A DNA stretch of 64,000 bases from Taxillus chinensis (taxonomy: Eukaryota; Streptophyta; Magnoliopsida; Santalales; Loranthaceae). The first letter of the stretch is position 1; each line of letters begins with the position of its first letter. The notes under the pieces were generated by a model. That model worked only from the letters and a program-made list of their open reading frames with translations, was not told the DNA's origin and did no database searches. Made by a program: the position numbers and the translations under genes. Shown one piece after another: positions 1 through 10,477 of this stretch. The stretch is taken from assembly GCA_023512835.1 (NCBI GenBank), contig CM042088.1, positions 12,206,078-12,270,077 of the forward strand. Reading direction: 5' to 3'.

Positions 1-2
1 CA

Positions 3-1391
3 GATCATTTATCAAGACTGGAAACCAACAAAGATGGGATTCAGGAACTTGATATCCAAGCATCCTTTCCTGATGAGCAGTTACTGTCTTGTGAAGAAAC
101 CACCCCTTGGTTTGCTGACATTGCTAATTTTCATGCATGTCAAATTGTGCCAGAAAATTGTACATACCAACAGAAGAAACGGTTCTTACATGAAGTCCGG
201 CGATATATATGGGAGGAACCAGTTCTGTATAAAAGATGTGCTGATCAAGTAATCCGTCATTGTATTCCAGAGGCAGAAGTACCAGCCATTCTCAACCATT
301 GTCATGCTTCTTTATATGCTGGTCATTTCGGTGTTCAAAGGACAGCTGCGAAAATTCTACAAAGTGGTTTTTATTGGCCAACACTTTTTAAGGACACTTA
401 CTTATTTGTAAAGGCATGTGATAAATGTCAGCGTATGGGTGGAATTACTAGACGCCAAGAGATGCCACAAATTGGAGTTCTTGCAGTTGAGTTATTTGAT
501 TTGTGGGGGATTGATTTTATGGGTCCGTTTCCTATATCATCTAGTTATTCTTATATACTGGTCACTATGGATTACATGTCCAAATGGGTGGAAGCAATAG
601 CAACGCGAACAAATGATGCTCATGTGGTTACTTCTTTCATTCATAAAAATATCTTTACCAGGTTTGGTACTCCTAGAGCAATAATCAGTGATGGGGGCAG
701 TCATTTCTGCAACAAATTGTTCGCTGGTTTACTTAAGAAGTATGGAGTGCAACACAGGAAATCTTTGGCTTATCACCCACAAGCCAATGGTGAAGCAAAG
801 GTTTCTAATCGTGAGATCAAATAGATTTTAGAGAAAATAGTGGGTTCCAACAGAAAGGATTGGGCTTTGAAATTAGATGATGCTTTATGGGCATATCGAA
901 TAGCCTTCAAAACACCGATTGGAATGTCACCCTATCGATTGGTGTTTGGTAAAGCATGTCATCTGCCAGTTGAATTAGAGCACCGTGCATATTGGGCTAC
1001 AAAGAAGTTGAACTTAAATCCACTTGTAGCTGGAGAGGAAAGATTGCTTCAATTAAATGAGCTTGATGAGTTCAGGATGGAAGCTTATGAAAATGCTAAG
1101 TTGTATAAGGAGAAGAATAAAGCATGGCATGATAGCAAAATTCTTCCACATACCTTTCACCCTGGTCAGAAAGTACTATTGTTTAATTCTCGACTCAAAG
1201 TATTTCCTGGTAAGCTCAAATCCAAATGGATGGGACCATATACAGTCAGAACAGTGTTTCCTTATGGTGGAATAGAGATTGAATCTCCTGCAGGTGGGAT
1301 ATTCAAAGTCAATGGCCAGCGCCTAAAACCTTACTATGAAAATGAAGAAACCAAGGTGTCGGAACACATCTCCGTACCATTACATGCTTAA
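3..1391 (+). pseudogene. pol: Element D pol: RNase H tail and integrase (one stop codon)
   Basis: One frame runs from base 3 to the TAA-side end at 1391, broken by TAG at 822-824 where relatives have Gln. It starts with the RNase H end motif DHLSRLE. The integrase follows: a zinc-binding region with two His (HCHASLYAGH) and a C-x2-C pair (CDKCQ), then the catalytic core with the first Asp in LWGIDFMGPF and the second in IISDGGSHF. The region of the third acidic residue reads HPQANGEAKVSN; relatives have QAE there, so the catalytic Glu seems changed to Lys. The C-terminal part ([23 protein letters not shown], given here by its start [18 protein letters not shown], and later KWMGPYTV) is typical of Athila/Tat integrases. 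The enzyme would insert cDNA copies; this copy is dead from the stop codon and the lost Glu. Confidence 0.88.
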
Positions 1392-1806
1392 TAGCAGGAA
1401 GGTCAGGCTGAGGACCTTAAACAAGCGCTAAATGGGAGGCAACCCATTAGTTATCCTTTGGCTTTTGCTCAATTCTTCTTCTTTTAGTGTGGTTTATTTA
1501 TTAGTTTCCAGAGAGCTCAACTGTCTTCCACCAGCTTCATTGTCAGTTGCAGGGATTTTATACAATTAATCATCAGACAAGCTGAGGTGCACGGGTCCAC
1601 TGAGGGTTACTTATCTCAACACGTGCAACACTACACTTGGTTTATTCTGTCCAATGTGCCACTATCAACAATAAAATATCTGCACGTGTCCACTGCCTGG
1701 TCCAATATCTCACACGTGCAGACCAATTATTGATTGGAAAGGATTTCTCAAATCATCTGTGATCGAATAACCATGCACGTGTCCAGTGAACGTGTCGACA
1801 TTCGAC
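1392..1806 (+). other. Element D spacer with CACGTG / ACGTGTCC words
   Basis: Noncoding stretch between pol and the third ORF; the solo LTR at 1807 splits it from 3315-3674. It starts with a short inverted motif (TGGGAGGCAACCCA, about 1434) common after pol in Athila/Tat elements. From about 1585 it carries repeated words around an ACGTG core: CACGTGCA, GCACGTGTCCACTG, CACACGTGCAG and GCACGTGTCCAGTG. The same words fill D's own 3' LTR. CACGTG is the plant G-box, and ACGTGTCC matches an ABA-response type element; that they act here is my inference. Confidence 0.6.
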
Positions 1807-3314
1807 TGATAACGCGCATTTATGTCGTTATCCTATGCCATATTTAGGGTGATTTAGAGTATGTTTTGAGCCTATTTGCATGGTATTTGGCTTATATTTG
1901 CTCTAACCCCTAGGAAGCCCTTGTTTGGTGCATAGTTGTATTTTTTGAGTGGTTTTGGAAGGTTTTGGAGCAACTTTTTCTCACACACCTTGGCTAGATC
2001 ACTCCATACACTCAAGAGGAAGCTATAGGAAGAAGATGGAAGCAAAATGAAGGGAAAATCAAGGTGCACATGAAAAGGCTTTCTCACGTGCATTCTCACG
2101 TGCAAGGATTATATTGCTTAGATGTCTTCTACAACTCAAGAGGAAGCTTTGGAGCAAATTTGGGATGATTTGGAGCTGCGCATGAAAAGGCTCTTCTCAC
2201 GTGCATTCTCGCGTGCAGGCATTTTGGAGCTCCAAATGATGTGTTTTGTTGTTTTTCTCATTTTCTTCTAAAGAACTAGTGTCAAATTTGGTGTAGTTTG
2301 AGTGTTATTGAGCCTAGAATGTTGAATAGTGTCATTAACCAAAACGACGTCGTTTTGGCTGCAACCACATTTATAATTAGGGCACACCTTTTGTTACCCT
2401 AATTTGGCCCACCAAATCCTATAAATAGGGGTCTTTGGAGGCATTGTAAAGCATCTTGAGTGGGAGAATCTAATCTGAGTTCTGAAAAAGAGCTATAGCC
2501 ATTGCTAAAAGATCGGATTGTCCTTGGCAAAGAGTGATTTTGGGAAGCAGACGCCGGAGTCTTTGGAGGCTGGAGTCCTGGTTGATCTTAGGGTCTTCCT
2601 TTATTGTCCTGGTACTGTAATCATGTTCTTTCTTGTAATTGTTATTGCTTTTGTCATGATTATGGAGTAGTTTTGTTAGTCTAGGGGAGCAATGTAGCCC
2701 CCAATAAATTGTATTCAGTTTGGTTATGGTTGTTCAATAAAATAAAATTCAGTTCTTGTTTAATTCACTTGCTTGAACGGAAATGCCTAGTGTATGCATA
2801 ATTAGGTAATCTTAGCCCTTGTCTAGGGTGGAACACTAGTGAATTAGATTTAATATTGTATGATGGACCAAGTCTGCAACTATTAGATTGTTTATCTACC
2901 TTGATCACTTTTATTCACATGGACCAAATGGGATAAAAGCCTTAAATCTATCTTAGCATGGACCAAATGTAAGATAGGTAGGAGATAATCAACATGAACA
3001 TGAACTAGAACATAAATCAAGAACAAGATCCATAACTAGACTATTACAATCGATTGCGTGGTAAACATTGTGACCCTAGATCCTTAATCACTGCAATTTC
3101 TATACCAACAGCTTGCCAACATTCGGATTTAATCACTTTTGCTTAAACAAAAATCAATTGTCCAGACATAAGTTCAACTTGATAGCTTAGTGCTTGCTGC
3201 TTAATAGCATTAGCTACCTCCCTGTGGGTTCGACAACTGGAGTCTTAATACTCCATTTTATTACTTGACCAGTGCACTTGCTGCAAAACCTATAGACATA
3301 ATTTATACGGGTCA
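1807..3314 (+). mobile_element. Solo LTR, Athila/Tat type, inserted in element D
   Basis: The unit begins TGATAACG, ends GGGTCA, and is flanked by an exact 5-bp duplication TCGAC (1802-1806 and 3315-3319). There is no internal coding region, so this is a solo LTR left by LTR-LTR recombination. It has a palindrome around AAAACGACGTCGTTTT (2341-2356), a TATA box TATAAATA (2420-2427), a transcribed-side block with 'CTAGGGGAGCAATGTAGCCC' (about 2681) and a tail with CCCTGTGGGTTCGAC. D's own LTR has related blocks (CATGGACCAAATG, GATGTAGCCCC), so the two are relatives but clearly different families. Both flanks carry the CACGTG words of D, which confirms the target. Confidence 0.88.
2339..2427 (+). 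promoter_or_regulatory. Solo LTR core promoter: ACGT palindrome and TATA box
   Basis: A perfect 20-bp palindrome (2339-2358, core AAAACGACGTCGTTTT) lies about 60 bp upstream of TATAAATA (2420-2427). The same arrangement occurs in the LTRs at 7713-7771, 35694-35715 and 42665-42742. An ACGT core is a known bZIP contact; the binding protein is not shown here. Confidence 0.6.
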
Positions 3315-3319
3315 TCGAC

Positions 3320-3674
3320 ACGTGCACCATTAATCTATGTGCACATACTTTACGCACTCAGATATGGTGTATTCCAGCTGCACGGTTCTGCACGTGTCCA
3401 TGTCAATACGTGCAAGATTAAATCGCGTCCACATATTTATCTAACTCATTAATGGTGGATTCCAGCTGCACGGCAGGTGCACATGTCAAAATTTTATCCG
3501 TGCCCGTTTAAAAAGATGTTACGGGTTGTAAGCAGCTGAATTAGGTCAATTTAGATCCAATCGAAGACAGAGCTGTCTCCACTCTCATTTTTCCCTTTCA
3601 GTTGCGGCAATCTTCTGAAATTTCAGGCCAGCTTCCAGCCATTAGAGTTATTGTTGATTTCTACTTCTAAAATC
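3320..3674 (+). promoter_or_regulatory. Candidate promoter region of D third ORF
   Basis: Noncoding sequence between the solo LTR and the third ORF start. It carries more ACGTG words (CACGTGCACC, CTGCACGTGTCC, ATACGTGCAAG, AGCTGCACGG twice) like those in D's LTR. A weak TATA-like TTTAAAAAG (about 3508) and a pyrimidine-rich stretch (about 3575-3600) with TTTCAG acceptor-like sites come before the ATG at 3675. It could be a promoter or a spliced leader; the sequence alone cannot decide. Confidence 0.4.
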
Positions 3675-6005
3675 ATGGTGCGGACTCGACAATCAGGTCC
3701 TGCATCTTCTTCCACTGATGAGGACAAGTTCTGTACGGTTTATACTAGCCATGTTCTTGACTGGCATGCTCTAGCTGGTACAGCATGTTCATGGACAAAG
3801 GAGATGCTTGGGAGGCTTGAAACACTTGGTTTGCGTCGGGTCCTTGCGGATCCGTGTCCCTTACTGATGGAAGAGATGACAGAATTTTACAATAATGCCG
3901 CGGTGGATGAAGATGAAACACTGATTTAAAGAGAAATCCAAGGCTTGGTGATCTTCATTTCAGCAGACATCATCCAAGACTGTTTTAACCTTCCAGAGGT
4001 ATGTCATCCTTTCCCTGAAATTTCTGTTCACCAACTAGCGCGTTTGATGTGTTATACTGCTCCAAATGAGAGAAGACGACAGTATACAAAAAATGGTTTT
4101 AATGGTAGATACCGGTTCTTAGCACATATAGTGGGTAAATGTTTACTCTCCCAGCAAAAAGGAACTGATGGAGTCCCAACTGAGCATATGCAATGTATGT
4201 ATAGTATTGACCAAGGAATGCAAGTTAATTGGGCATCTATGATTTTTATGCATTGGGTCAAGTACTTTCATCAAAGAGGTTTTGGTAGATTGCTCACACA
4301 CATTCTGAAATATCAACATCCTTCTGTGTTTGGGGTACTAAAAGGCAGTCCATATCCTCATAATTTTATAATAAGAGATTTTTCAGAAGATGGACATGTA
4401 GGTTCTCGCCTGAGGGGGAGATGGGCTCCTCTCAAAACCAGAAGCAAGCCAGCCACACAGCAGGAGGCTAAACCAGCTTATAGACAATCTGTTCATGCTA
4501 TTTCTACTGCTGAATATTTTAACGAGCAAACATTTTCTGCTGCTGAGACTGATGGGGAATTACTAGCTCATTTATACCCTCTTAGAGCTTCTTATGCTTA
4601 TCATAATATTCATATGGAAGCTGCTATGAATTTTTGGGGACAGTATGGAGCATCCATGGCTCCTAACAGAGATGTGGTATTATGGGCTTATGCACATCAT
4701 GAAATTACTAGTGAACTGAGGGATGCATTATTGGCTATGTTAAATAGACAACAAGGTGCAACATCTTTTAGCAAAAATGCTACGCCTCAGCAACCATCTT
4801 CAAGTAGGCCTGCTACCGAAACACCTCCGCGTGCATCTGTTGATTCTAAGATAGCCCATTTGGAGATACTAGTAGGTGAGTTACGGCAGGAACAAAAGGA
4901 TACCAGGGGCCTCATCAAAAAGCTTTTTTCTAGATTCACCAAAAGAAGCAAAAGTCGTTCTGTCACTCCTCCAATGGACATTCCATCACCCCCTGCTGTC
5001 TCTTCACCTCTGCACCAAGCTGCTAAGGATCAACATTATTCACCATCACCTCCTGCGGTATCCTCTCCTCTGCGTCAGGCTTCCGTTCCTTTTCACCCAC
5101 CGACTTCTCCCGTTGCTGAAGCAACTGCCCAATATAACGCACCAGAATGGGATGACAATCCGATAGCAGTTTTACCTTTGAATATCTGGGTTCCTCCTTC
5201 TTCAGCTGAGGCTTATCCATCTTCTTCACAAATACCTATACATGACAGCCTTACTCAGCAGCTTCATCTTCAATTAAACCCAGCCATGGAGACTTCAACT
5301 GCACGTGTGGCTTATTATGATTATATGTTTGCCTCCCAAATGCTGCGGCGTTCCACCGGTTCTGCAGATACTCTCATTCCAGATGCCTTACGCAGAATTG
5401 TTGGACCGGAGTGGTTATCTATTGTTGATATTGATCATTTTGTCTACACCTTGCGGCGAGTGGTTGTTAGTCAAGCAGCTCGTTATCCACGGGCATTTGA
5501 CACTGAAGTTCTTCCATGTATGCTTGCGTCTTCTCCCAGCTCTATGAAGACCTTGCGAGCTCAAATGCGGGGAGAGTGTGATGGCATTCAGCCTTGGTCT
5601 GGCATGCATTCTGTCCTTATTCCAGTGCATATCCTTAATCACTTTGTGCTGCTTCACATTGACTTGGTTGGCCATGTTATATGGTTATATGACTCTTATC
5701 AGGGCTATGGGTTCCCCACACGCCAAAAAGAGTTAACCAAGGGACTTATACGCCGTTTGAAGAGTGCCATGTCTGATGTGGGATTAGTTTCAACCAGGAT
5801 TCCTTTCCGCACGCACAATGAATTTCATATTCCTCAACAACCTGATGGTGGTAGCTGTGGCGCTTTTGTCTGTTATTTTATCATTGCTTTTCTTCAGGGG
5901 CGTACTTCATGGGATTTTGGAGAAACGTCAGGTGTTTTCGCTGATGCTTTGCGGGAAATGGTCGTGCAATTGATTTATTTTTATAGTTTACCAGCTGTTC
6001 ACTAA
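3675..6005 (+). CDS. Element D third ORF: plant transposon-type N domain plus Ulp1-like (C48) cysteine protease, one stop codon
   Basis: A frame of about 776 codons from ATG at 3675 (MVRTRQSG) to TAA at 6003-6005, with one in-frame TAA at 3927-3929 (CAA to TAA would fit). Residues about 1-290 form a helical domain (EEMTEFYNN, ISADIIQDCFNLPE, LLTHILKYQHPSVFGVLKG) like the N-terminal part of plant transposon proteins. Residues about 350-520 are Ser/Pro-rich with a short repeated SPPAVSSPL. The C-terminal 200 residues look like the Ulp1/SUMO-protease fold: His in NHFVLLHIDL, Asp in IWLYDS, then QQPDGGSCGAFVC with the Gln-x5-Cys spacing of Ulp1. I see no signal peptide or membrane helix, so it is not a classical envelope. 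Family activity is cleavage of SUMO-like conjugates; the target in this element is unknown. Confidence 0.75.
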
Positions 6006-6438
6006 AGCTTCTTCGTTTCCAGGTTTCTTTCTTTCTTTTGTTGTTCTTCTCTTCGCATTGAGGACACTGCTATGTTTTAAGTGTGGGGGAGGGGTTTTAT
6101 TTATTTATTTATTTATTATGTTCTTTGATGCTTTCTTATGTTGCTTTCTTGTTTGATTGCATGCACTATGTGTGGCTTTGGTTATATTTGCAACTCATTT
6201 CCTGAACATTGCATGATGATAGTGATGTTTACTTCATTCCATCGTCTAGGCTTTTTTTTGTTTAAGACGAACTCACTATATGCCGAGCCACAACTAAGGT
6301 GTATGCTAGGCTTGCCTGTATAATAAGTTCTTATTTTCTTACTTGAGGAGTTGTGTGACATGAGCGATACAGTCTAGCATTTTATTGTTCATTGAGTGAT
6401 TATTCCCTTGGTTGATGAGCTTATAAATAGCGTGAAGA
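6006..6438 (+). other. Element D 3' noncoding sequence, first part
   Basis: No gene. It opens with CATTGAGGACACTGC and AAGTGTGGGGGAGGGG (about 6056-6096), a block usual after the last ORF of Athila/Tat elements, followed by a short TTTA repeat. It ends at the TSD of chromovirus C (TGTTG, 6439-6443) and continues at 13760. Confidence 0.6.
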
Positions 6439-6970
6439 TGTTGTGTCACGCCCCGGATTTCCGATTCGGGGAAACCAGTACGTGACTCCCCATTCACCCA
6501 CACGGAGGGCAACGGGGTTGGATTACTAGATGCCACACAAACAAGACTAACAATTACAATAAATCAAACAAGCTACATCTTTATTTAATTTCAAACATTT
6601 AAGGTTCACAAACCAACCATGTTCCTTACTACAATTCAATTCCCTTAGTACATTTCCCCCCTTGGGGTTACATAAATTAAGAAATTACATCACTGAAGTG
6701 AACAATAAAATGAAGATGGTCTTCCACCTTGGTGTATCCACCTAACGCCTGTAAGTCCCTGGAAAACAAGCAAACACAGTAGGAGGGATGAGCAATCACA
6801 GCTCAGTAGGGATCAAGTCTCCCCAACCCTTCCTATGCTCCTAGCGGCTACATGCATGTGCACAAGTGTAGTGACGTGGCAGTATTAAGAAAAATAAAGC
6901 ATTCCACACAAGCGGGCGTAACCTCAGCCCCAGCCATACTGGCTAACAAACCACATTTCAAGCAAGTAAT

Positions 6971-7090
6971 TTAACCGCCTCTTCAGGCCACTGATTTAAC
7001 CGCCTCTCAGGCAAAGTAATTTAACCGCCTCTTCAGGCCACTGGTTTAACCGCCTCTCAGGCAAAGTAATTTAACCGCCTCTTCAGGCCA
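6971..7090. repeat. 50-bp minisatellite in the C LTR (TTAACCGCCTCTTCAGGCC)
   Basis: Two full 50-bp units and a partial third, each made of two half-units: TTAACCGCCTCTTCAGGCC and TTAACCGCCTCTCAGGC with short spacers. The matching array in the solo LTR of the same family is at about 43300-43430. Confidence 0.85.
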
Positions 7091-7600
7091 GATACCACAA
7101 TCATGCACACAACATACACCACGGTCACTCAAGCATAAAACCAAACACTTGGTGTGCACCCATTCACAAGTGCACAAACCCAGCCGTTTAGGCAATAGAA
7201 CAAACATCCATCATGCATACATACACCAAAATCATAAGTCCAGCCACACAGGCATATTATCAAACATGTAATAGGCATATACACACAGCTATATTCACAC
7301 AGGCATTTCATCGAACATATAACATGCACTGACCACCCAACAACAGAATCACACCAAAATGCCATTGAAGGCCAACATCCATATAGAAGATCACACCTAT
7401 ATGGATTTATATATACATAATAGCAGGTATAGACCAAATTCTACCTAAGAACCCTAGGACAGAGAGGGATTAGCAGAAACAGAACCCCTACCTCAAGTAA
7501 AATGCAACAACACAGCAATATTCTGTTCCCACGCCGAACACCGTCTGCCCACGAGACACCGACCACCCACGCAAGATGCCCGGCAGCAACCAGGAGCTCT

Positions 7601-7641
<41 letters not shown>
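7601..7641. repeat. CT/GA microsatellite in the C LTR leader
   Basis: An almost pure (CT)n run. On the transcribed strand it is (GA)n just downstream of the TATA box, so it lies in the expected 5' leader. The solo LTR at 42798-42820 has the same tract. Confidence 0.85.
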
Positions 7642-7643
<2 letters not shown>

Positions 7644-7690
7644 GACGGCTGGTGGAGCAACAAACCCTAAACCTAAAACAGAGGCTTCTC

Positions 7691-7771
7691 CCCCTTATAT
7701 AGACAACACAACATCAAAACGACGTAGTTTTGATTAAGTGAACCCCAGCATCAAAATGACGTAGTTTTGAT
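7691..7771 (-). promoter_or_regulatory. C LTR core promoter: TATA box with two ACGT palindromes
   Basis: Reading the - strand, two near-palindromes with the ATCAAAA...TTTTGAT frame and an ACGT centre (7750-7771 and 7713-7734) precede a TATATAAG box (about 7693-7700). The solo LTR at 42102 has the same pair and TATA in + orientation. Confidence 0.65.
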
Positions 7772-8313
7772 GGAACAAGCTATGACCTTCCCACATCCAT
7801 ACACACCAAAATATCCACAATTCCAACATGGTCCTTTGGGAAAAGATGATTAGAATAACAAAACTAAGGTAACCATGCAAAAATATGCCTGCACGTCAAT
7901 TCCCCAATTGGCGTGCAGCTCCAAATGCACTCAAACTTTACCCCAAGCCTTCTTGCATCATGTAAAAGATATCCATGCAAAAATAACCTTGCACGCCAAA
8001 TGGGTCCAATTCGCGTGCACGTCCTTTTGGCCTGAAACTTCTGTGGTAGATAGAAGACATCATTCTAAGAATCTTTTGCTCTACACGCCGATTCATCTGA
8101 GCCCATCTACTAGGTCAAAATAAATCTCCAAAACCTGACAAAACAACCTAAAAGCGCCTGTATATGTATAGCATCTTCCTAGGGCATAAATGCACGTTAT
8201 CACTTGTCACATGCACCTCCCAAAAGTCCCCTCTTGGGCTCATCTCTTACCTCAAACTTGTGCACCAACATCCAAGGTGTTTGTGATTAACTTCTTACAC
8301 ACGGGTCATTACA

Positions 8314-8330
8314 TCCTCTCCCCCTTAAGA
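8314..8330 (-). other. Element C polypurine tract
   Basis: On the - strand TTAAGGGGGAGAGGA ends directly at the LTR start TGTAATG. A second, weaker copy (CTTAAGGGTGGGAGG, preceded by GAGGACGAA) lies about 185 bp upstream near 8494-8510. The 8331-8490 stretch between them has no gene. Confidence 0.75.
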
Positions 8331-8502
8331 CTTTTCGTCCTCGAAAAGAAACGACATGCAAGGAAAACAAACACATGCGGACATCTCAAACACATTGCAA
8401 TCTCAAAACACATCTCAATAAAAATACCAGTTTACAAGTAGAAATACAAATACACCAAACCATGAGCCACAAGAAAACATATCACTAAGCCACCTCCCAC
8501 CC

Positions 8503-10047
8503 TTAAGATTGTTCGTCCTCATACAACTCTGGGTGCTGCTCACGCATTACGGACTCACGTTCCCATGTCTCCTCCTCAATGCCACGGTGCTGCCACAGCA
8601 CGCAAACCAAAGGAATAGCACGACCACAAAAAAGCTTCTCCCGTCGATCTAGGATACGGATAGGGGCCTCAACAACGGACATGTCATCCTCAATGTCCAA
8701 TGTCCCCCAATCGATCACATGAGTGGGGTCAGGATGATACCTCCTCAACTGGGACACGTGAAACACGTTGTGCACTCGACTCAGCCGCGGTGGTAACGCT
8801 AATCGGTAGGCCACAGGCCCCACACGATCCAGAATCTCAAAAGGACCAATAAACCGCGGAGATAGCTTCGAATCTCGCCCAAACTGTCAATGTCCACGAC
8901 GTGGAGAAACACGAAGAAACACATGATCACCAACAGAAAACTCCAAAGTTCGCCGCCATTGATCCGCATAAGATTTCCGCCGACTCTGAGCTGATAACAA
9001 ACGCTGACGAATCAACTTAACCTTCTCGGTAGCCTCTTGAACCAACTGTAGTCCCAAGAGAGCTGTCTCCCCCACCTCGGTCCAACACAAAGGTGATCGA
9101 CACGGCCGCCCATACAACGCCTCAAAAGGAGCCATCCCAATGGATGCCTGATAACTGTTGTTGTAGGCAAACTCCACCAAAGCAAGGTGAGTCGCCCACG
9201 AACCCCCAAAATCTAACACACAGGCCCGTAACATGTCCTCCAAAGTCTGATTCGTCCTCTCTGTCTGGCCGTTAGTCTCAGGGTGAAAGGCTGTACTCAA
9301 GTGAAGTTTGGTCCCCATAGCCTCCTGCAAACCTGCCCAAAAACGGGAAGTGAACCTCGAATCCCGGTCAGAGACAACCGATGATGGTACTCCATGTAGT
9401 CTCACAATCTCGTTCATGTATAAATGACTCAAGGTCCCAATAGAGTCCCGCTCGCGAACAGCCAGCAAATGGGCCAACTTTGTGAGTCGATCCACAATCA
9501 CCCAAATCATATCTTTACTCCCTGTGGTGGGCGGAAGACCAATCACAAAATCCATCGCTATGTGGTCCCACTTCCACTCCGTGATGCGCAAGGGCTGTAA
9601 CATGCCCGCCGGCCGCTGATGCTCAGCCTTCACCTGCTGACACGTGAGGCACCGCGAAACAAAGGCAGCCACATCGCGTTTCATCCCAGGCCACCAAAAA
9701 TGTCCTCGAAGCACATGGTACATCTTCGTACCCCCTGGATGCACAGCAACTCTAGACTGGTGAAACTCCCTCATCACCTCATCCCTGAGAGAAGAAGCCA
9801 CTACCAACCGCCCCTGAAAAGACAACTCATGCTCAGGACCCTCTGTCCAGTCCTCAGATAGCTCCCTAGCCTCAATACGGGCACGGAGAACCTCACACTC
9901 AATGTCACCCAACTGTCCCTCCCGGACGCGCTGGTACAACTCAGGCATAACCACCAAAGGACTCAGGACTGTCCCACCATCACGAACAACAGTGCCGCAG
10001 TGCAACATCACCAACTGCTCCATCGGCTTCCACTCTCTCATGGCCAC
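8503..10047 (-). pseudogene. pol: Element C integrase with chromodomain-like C terminus (one stop)
   Basis: The long frame 8887-10047 has the zinc-binding part (EFHQSRVAVHPGG ... CLTCQQVK), and all three core acidic residues look kept: HIAMDFVIGLPP, VVSDRDSRFTS and FHPETNGQTERTNQ. TGA at 8887-8889 ends it after SPRRGH. The same frame resumes with [11 protein letters not shown] and [17 protein letters not shown] (the GPY/F-like region) and a chromodomain-like tail ([28 protein letters not shown]), ending at 8503. In chromoviruses this tail is thought to guide insertion into particular chromatin. The core is intact on paper but is cut from its tail by the stop. Confidence 0.88.
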
Positions 10048-10477
10048 CTCGGCTTTCCCTTTTTCTCGCTCAACGCGTCGGCCACAACATTACCCTTGCC
10101 CGGGGTATAGGCAAGAGTAAAGTCAAAGGTCTGCAAATACTCCACCCATCTCCTCTGCCTCAAATTCAAGTCCTTCTGAGTAAAGATGTACTGAAGGCTC
10201 TTGTGATCTGAGAACACCATGAACTTCTCCCCCAAAAGGTAATGTTGCCAACTCTTCAGGGCGAAGATGACAGCCGCCAACTCAAGATCATGGGTAGGGT
10301 AATTCTGCTCATGAGGCTTAATTGCCTTGACCCATAAGCTACCACATTGTGCTCTTGCATAAGCACACACCCCAAACCAACCCTGGACGCATCGCAAAAT
10401 ACCTCATACGGAATATCCTCCCTAGGCAACCTCAACACAGGTGCAGTGGTCAAACGGGTTTTGAGAGTCACAAACAC
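10038..10477 (-). pseudogene. pol: Element C RNase H domain (frameshifted)
   Basis: Two overlapping frames together give an RNase [19 protein letters not shown] (first Asp) in 10256-10477, then [36 protein letters not shown] and [11 protein letters not shown] in 10038-10397. A frameshift near 10340-10390 separates them. The conserved acidic positions are visible. It would degrade the RNA of the RNA:DNA hybrid. It is followed at once by the integrase frame, which overlaps it by a few bases. Confidence 0.85.

Larger units (their letters stand above)
6444..8313 (-). repeat. Element C 3' LTR (1870 bp)
   Basis: In + coordinates the LTR runs from TGTCACGCCCCGG to GGGTCATTACA, so read on the - strand it is TGTAATGACCC...GGGCGTGACA. 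A second member of the family, in + orientation, is the solo LTR at 42102-43927. It contains the 50-bp minisatellite (6971-7090), a CT microsatellite, a TATA box with two ACGT palindromes (7691-7771), and pairs of CCAATTGGCGTGCA-like inverted words (about 7890-8020). Confidence 0.85.

Noticed and set aside
3675..6005. Reading D's third ORF as a true envelope
   Set aside because: No signal peptide or membrane segment seen; the C terminus is protease-like.
6971..7090. Regular repeats that resemble a CRISPR array
   Set aside because: The spacers are repeats themselves, the units lie in an LTR, and the sequence is plant nuclear DNA.
7129..7437. Cys/Tyr-rich frames in the C-family LTRs (also 43006-43260)
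   Set aside because: Present in both LTR copies because the LTRs are related; composition is noncoding and there is no domain.
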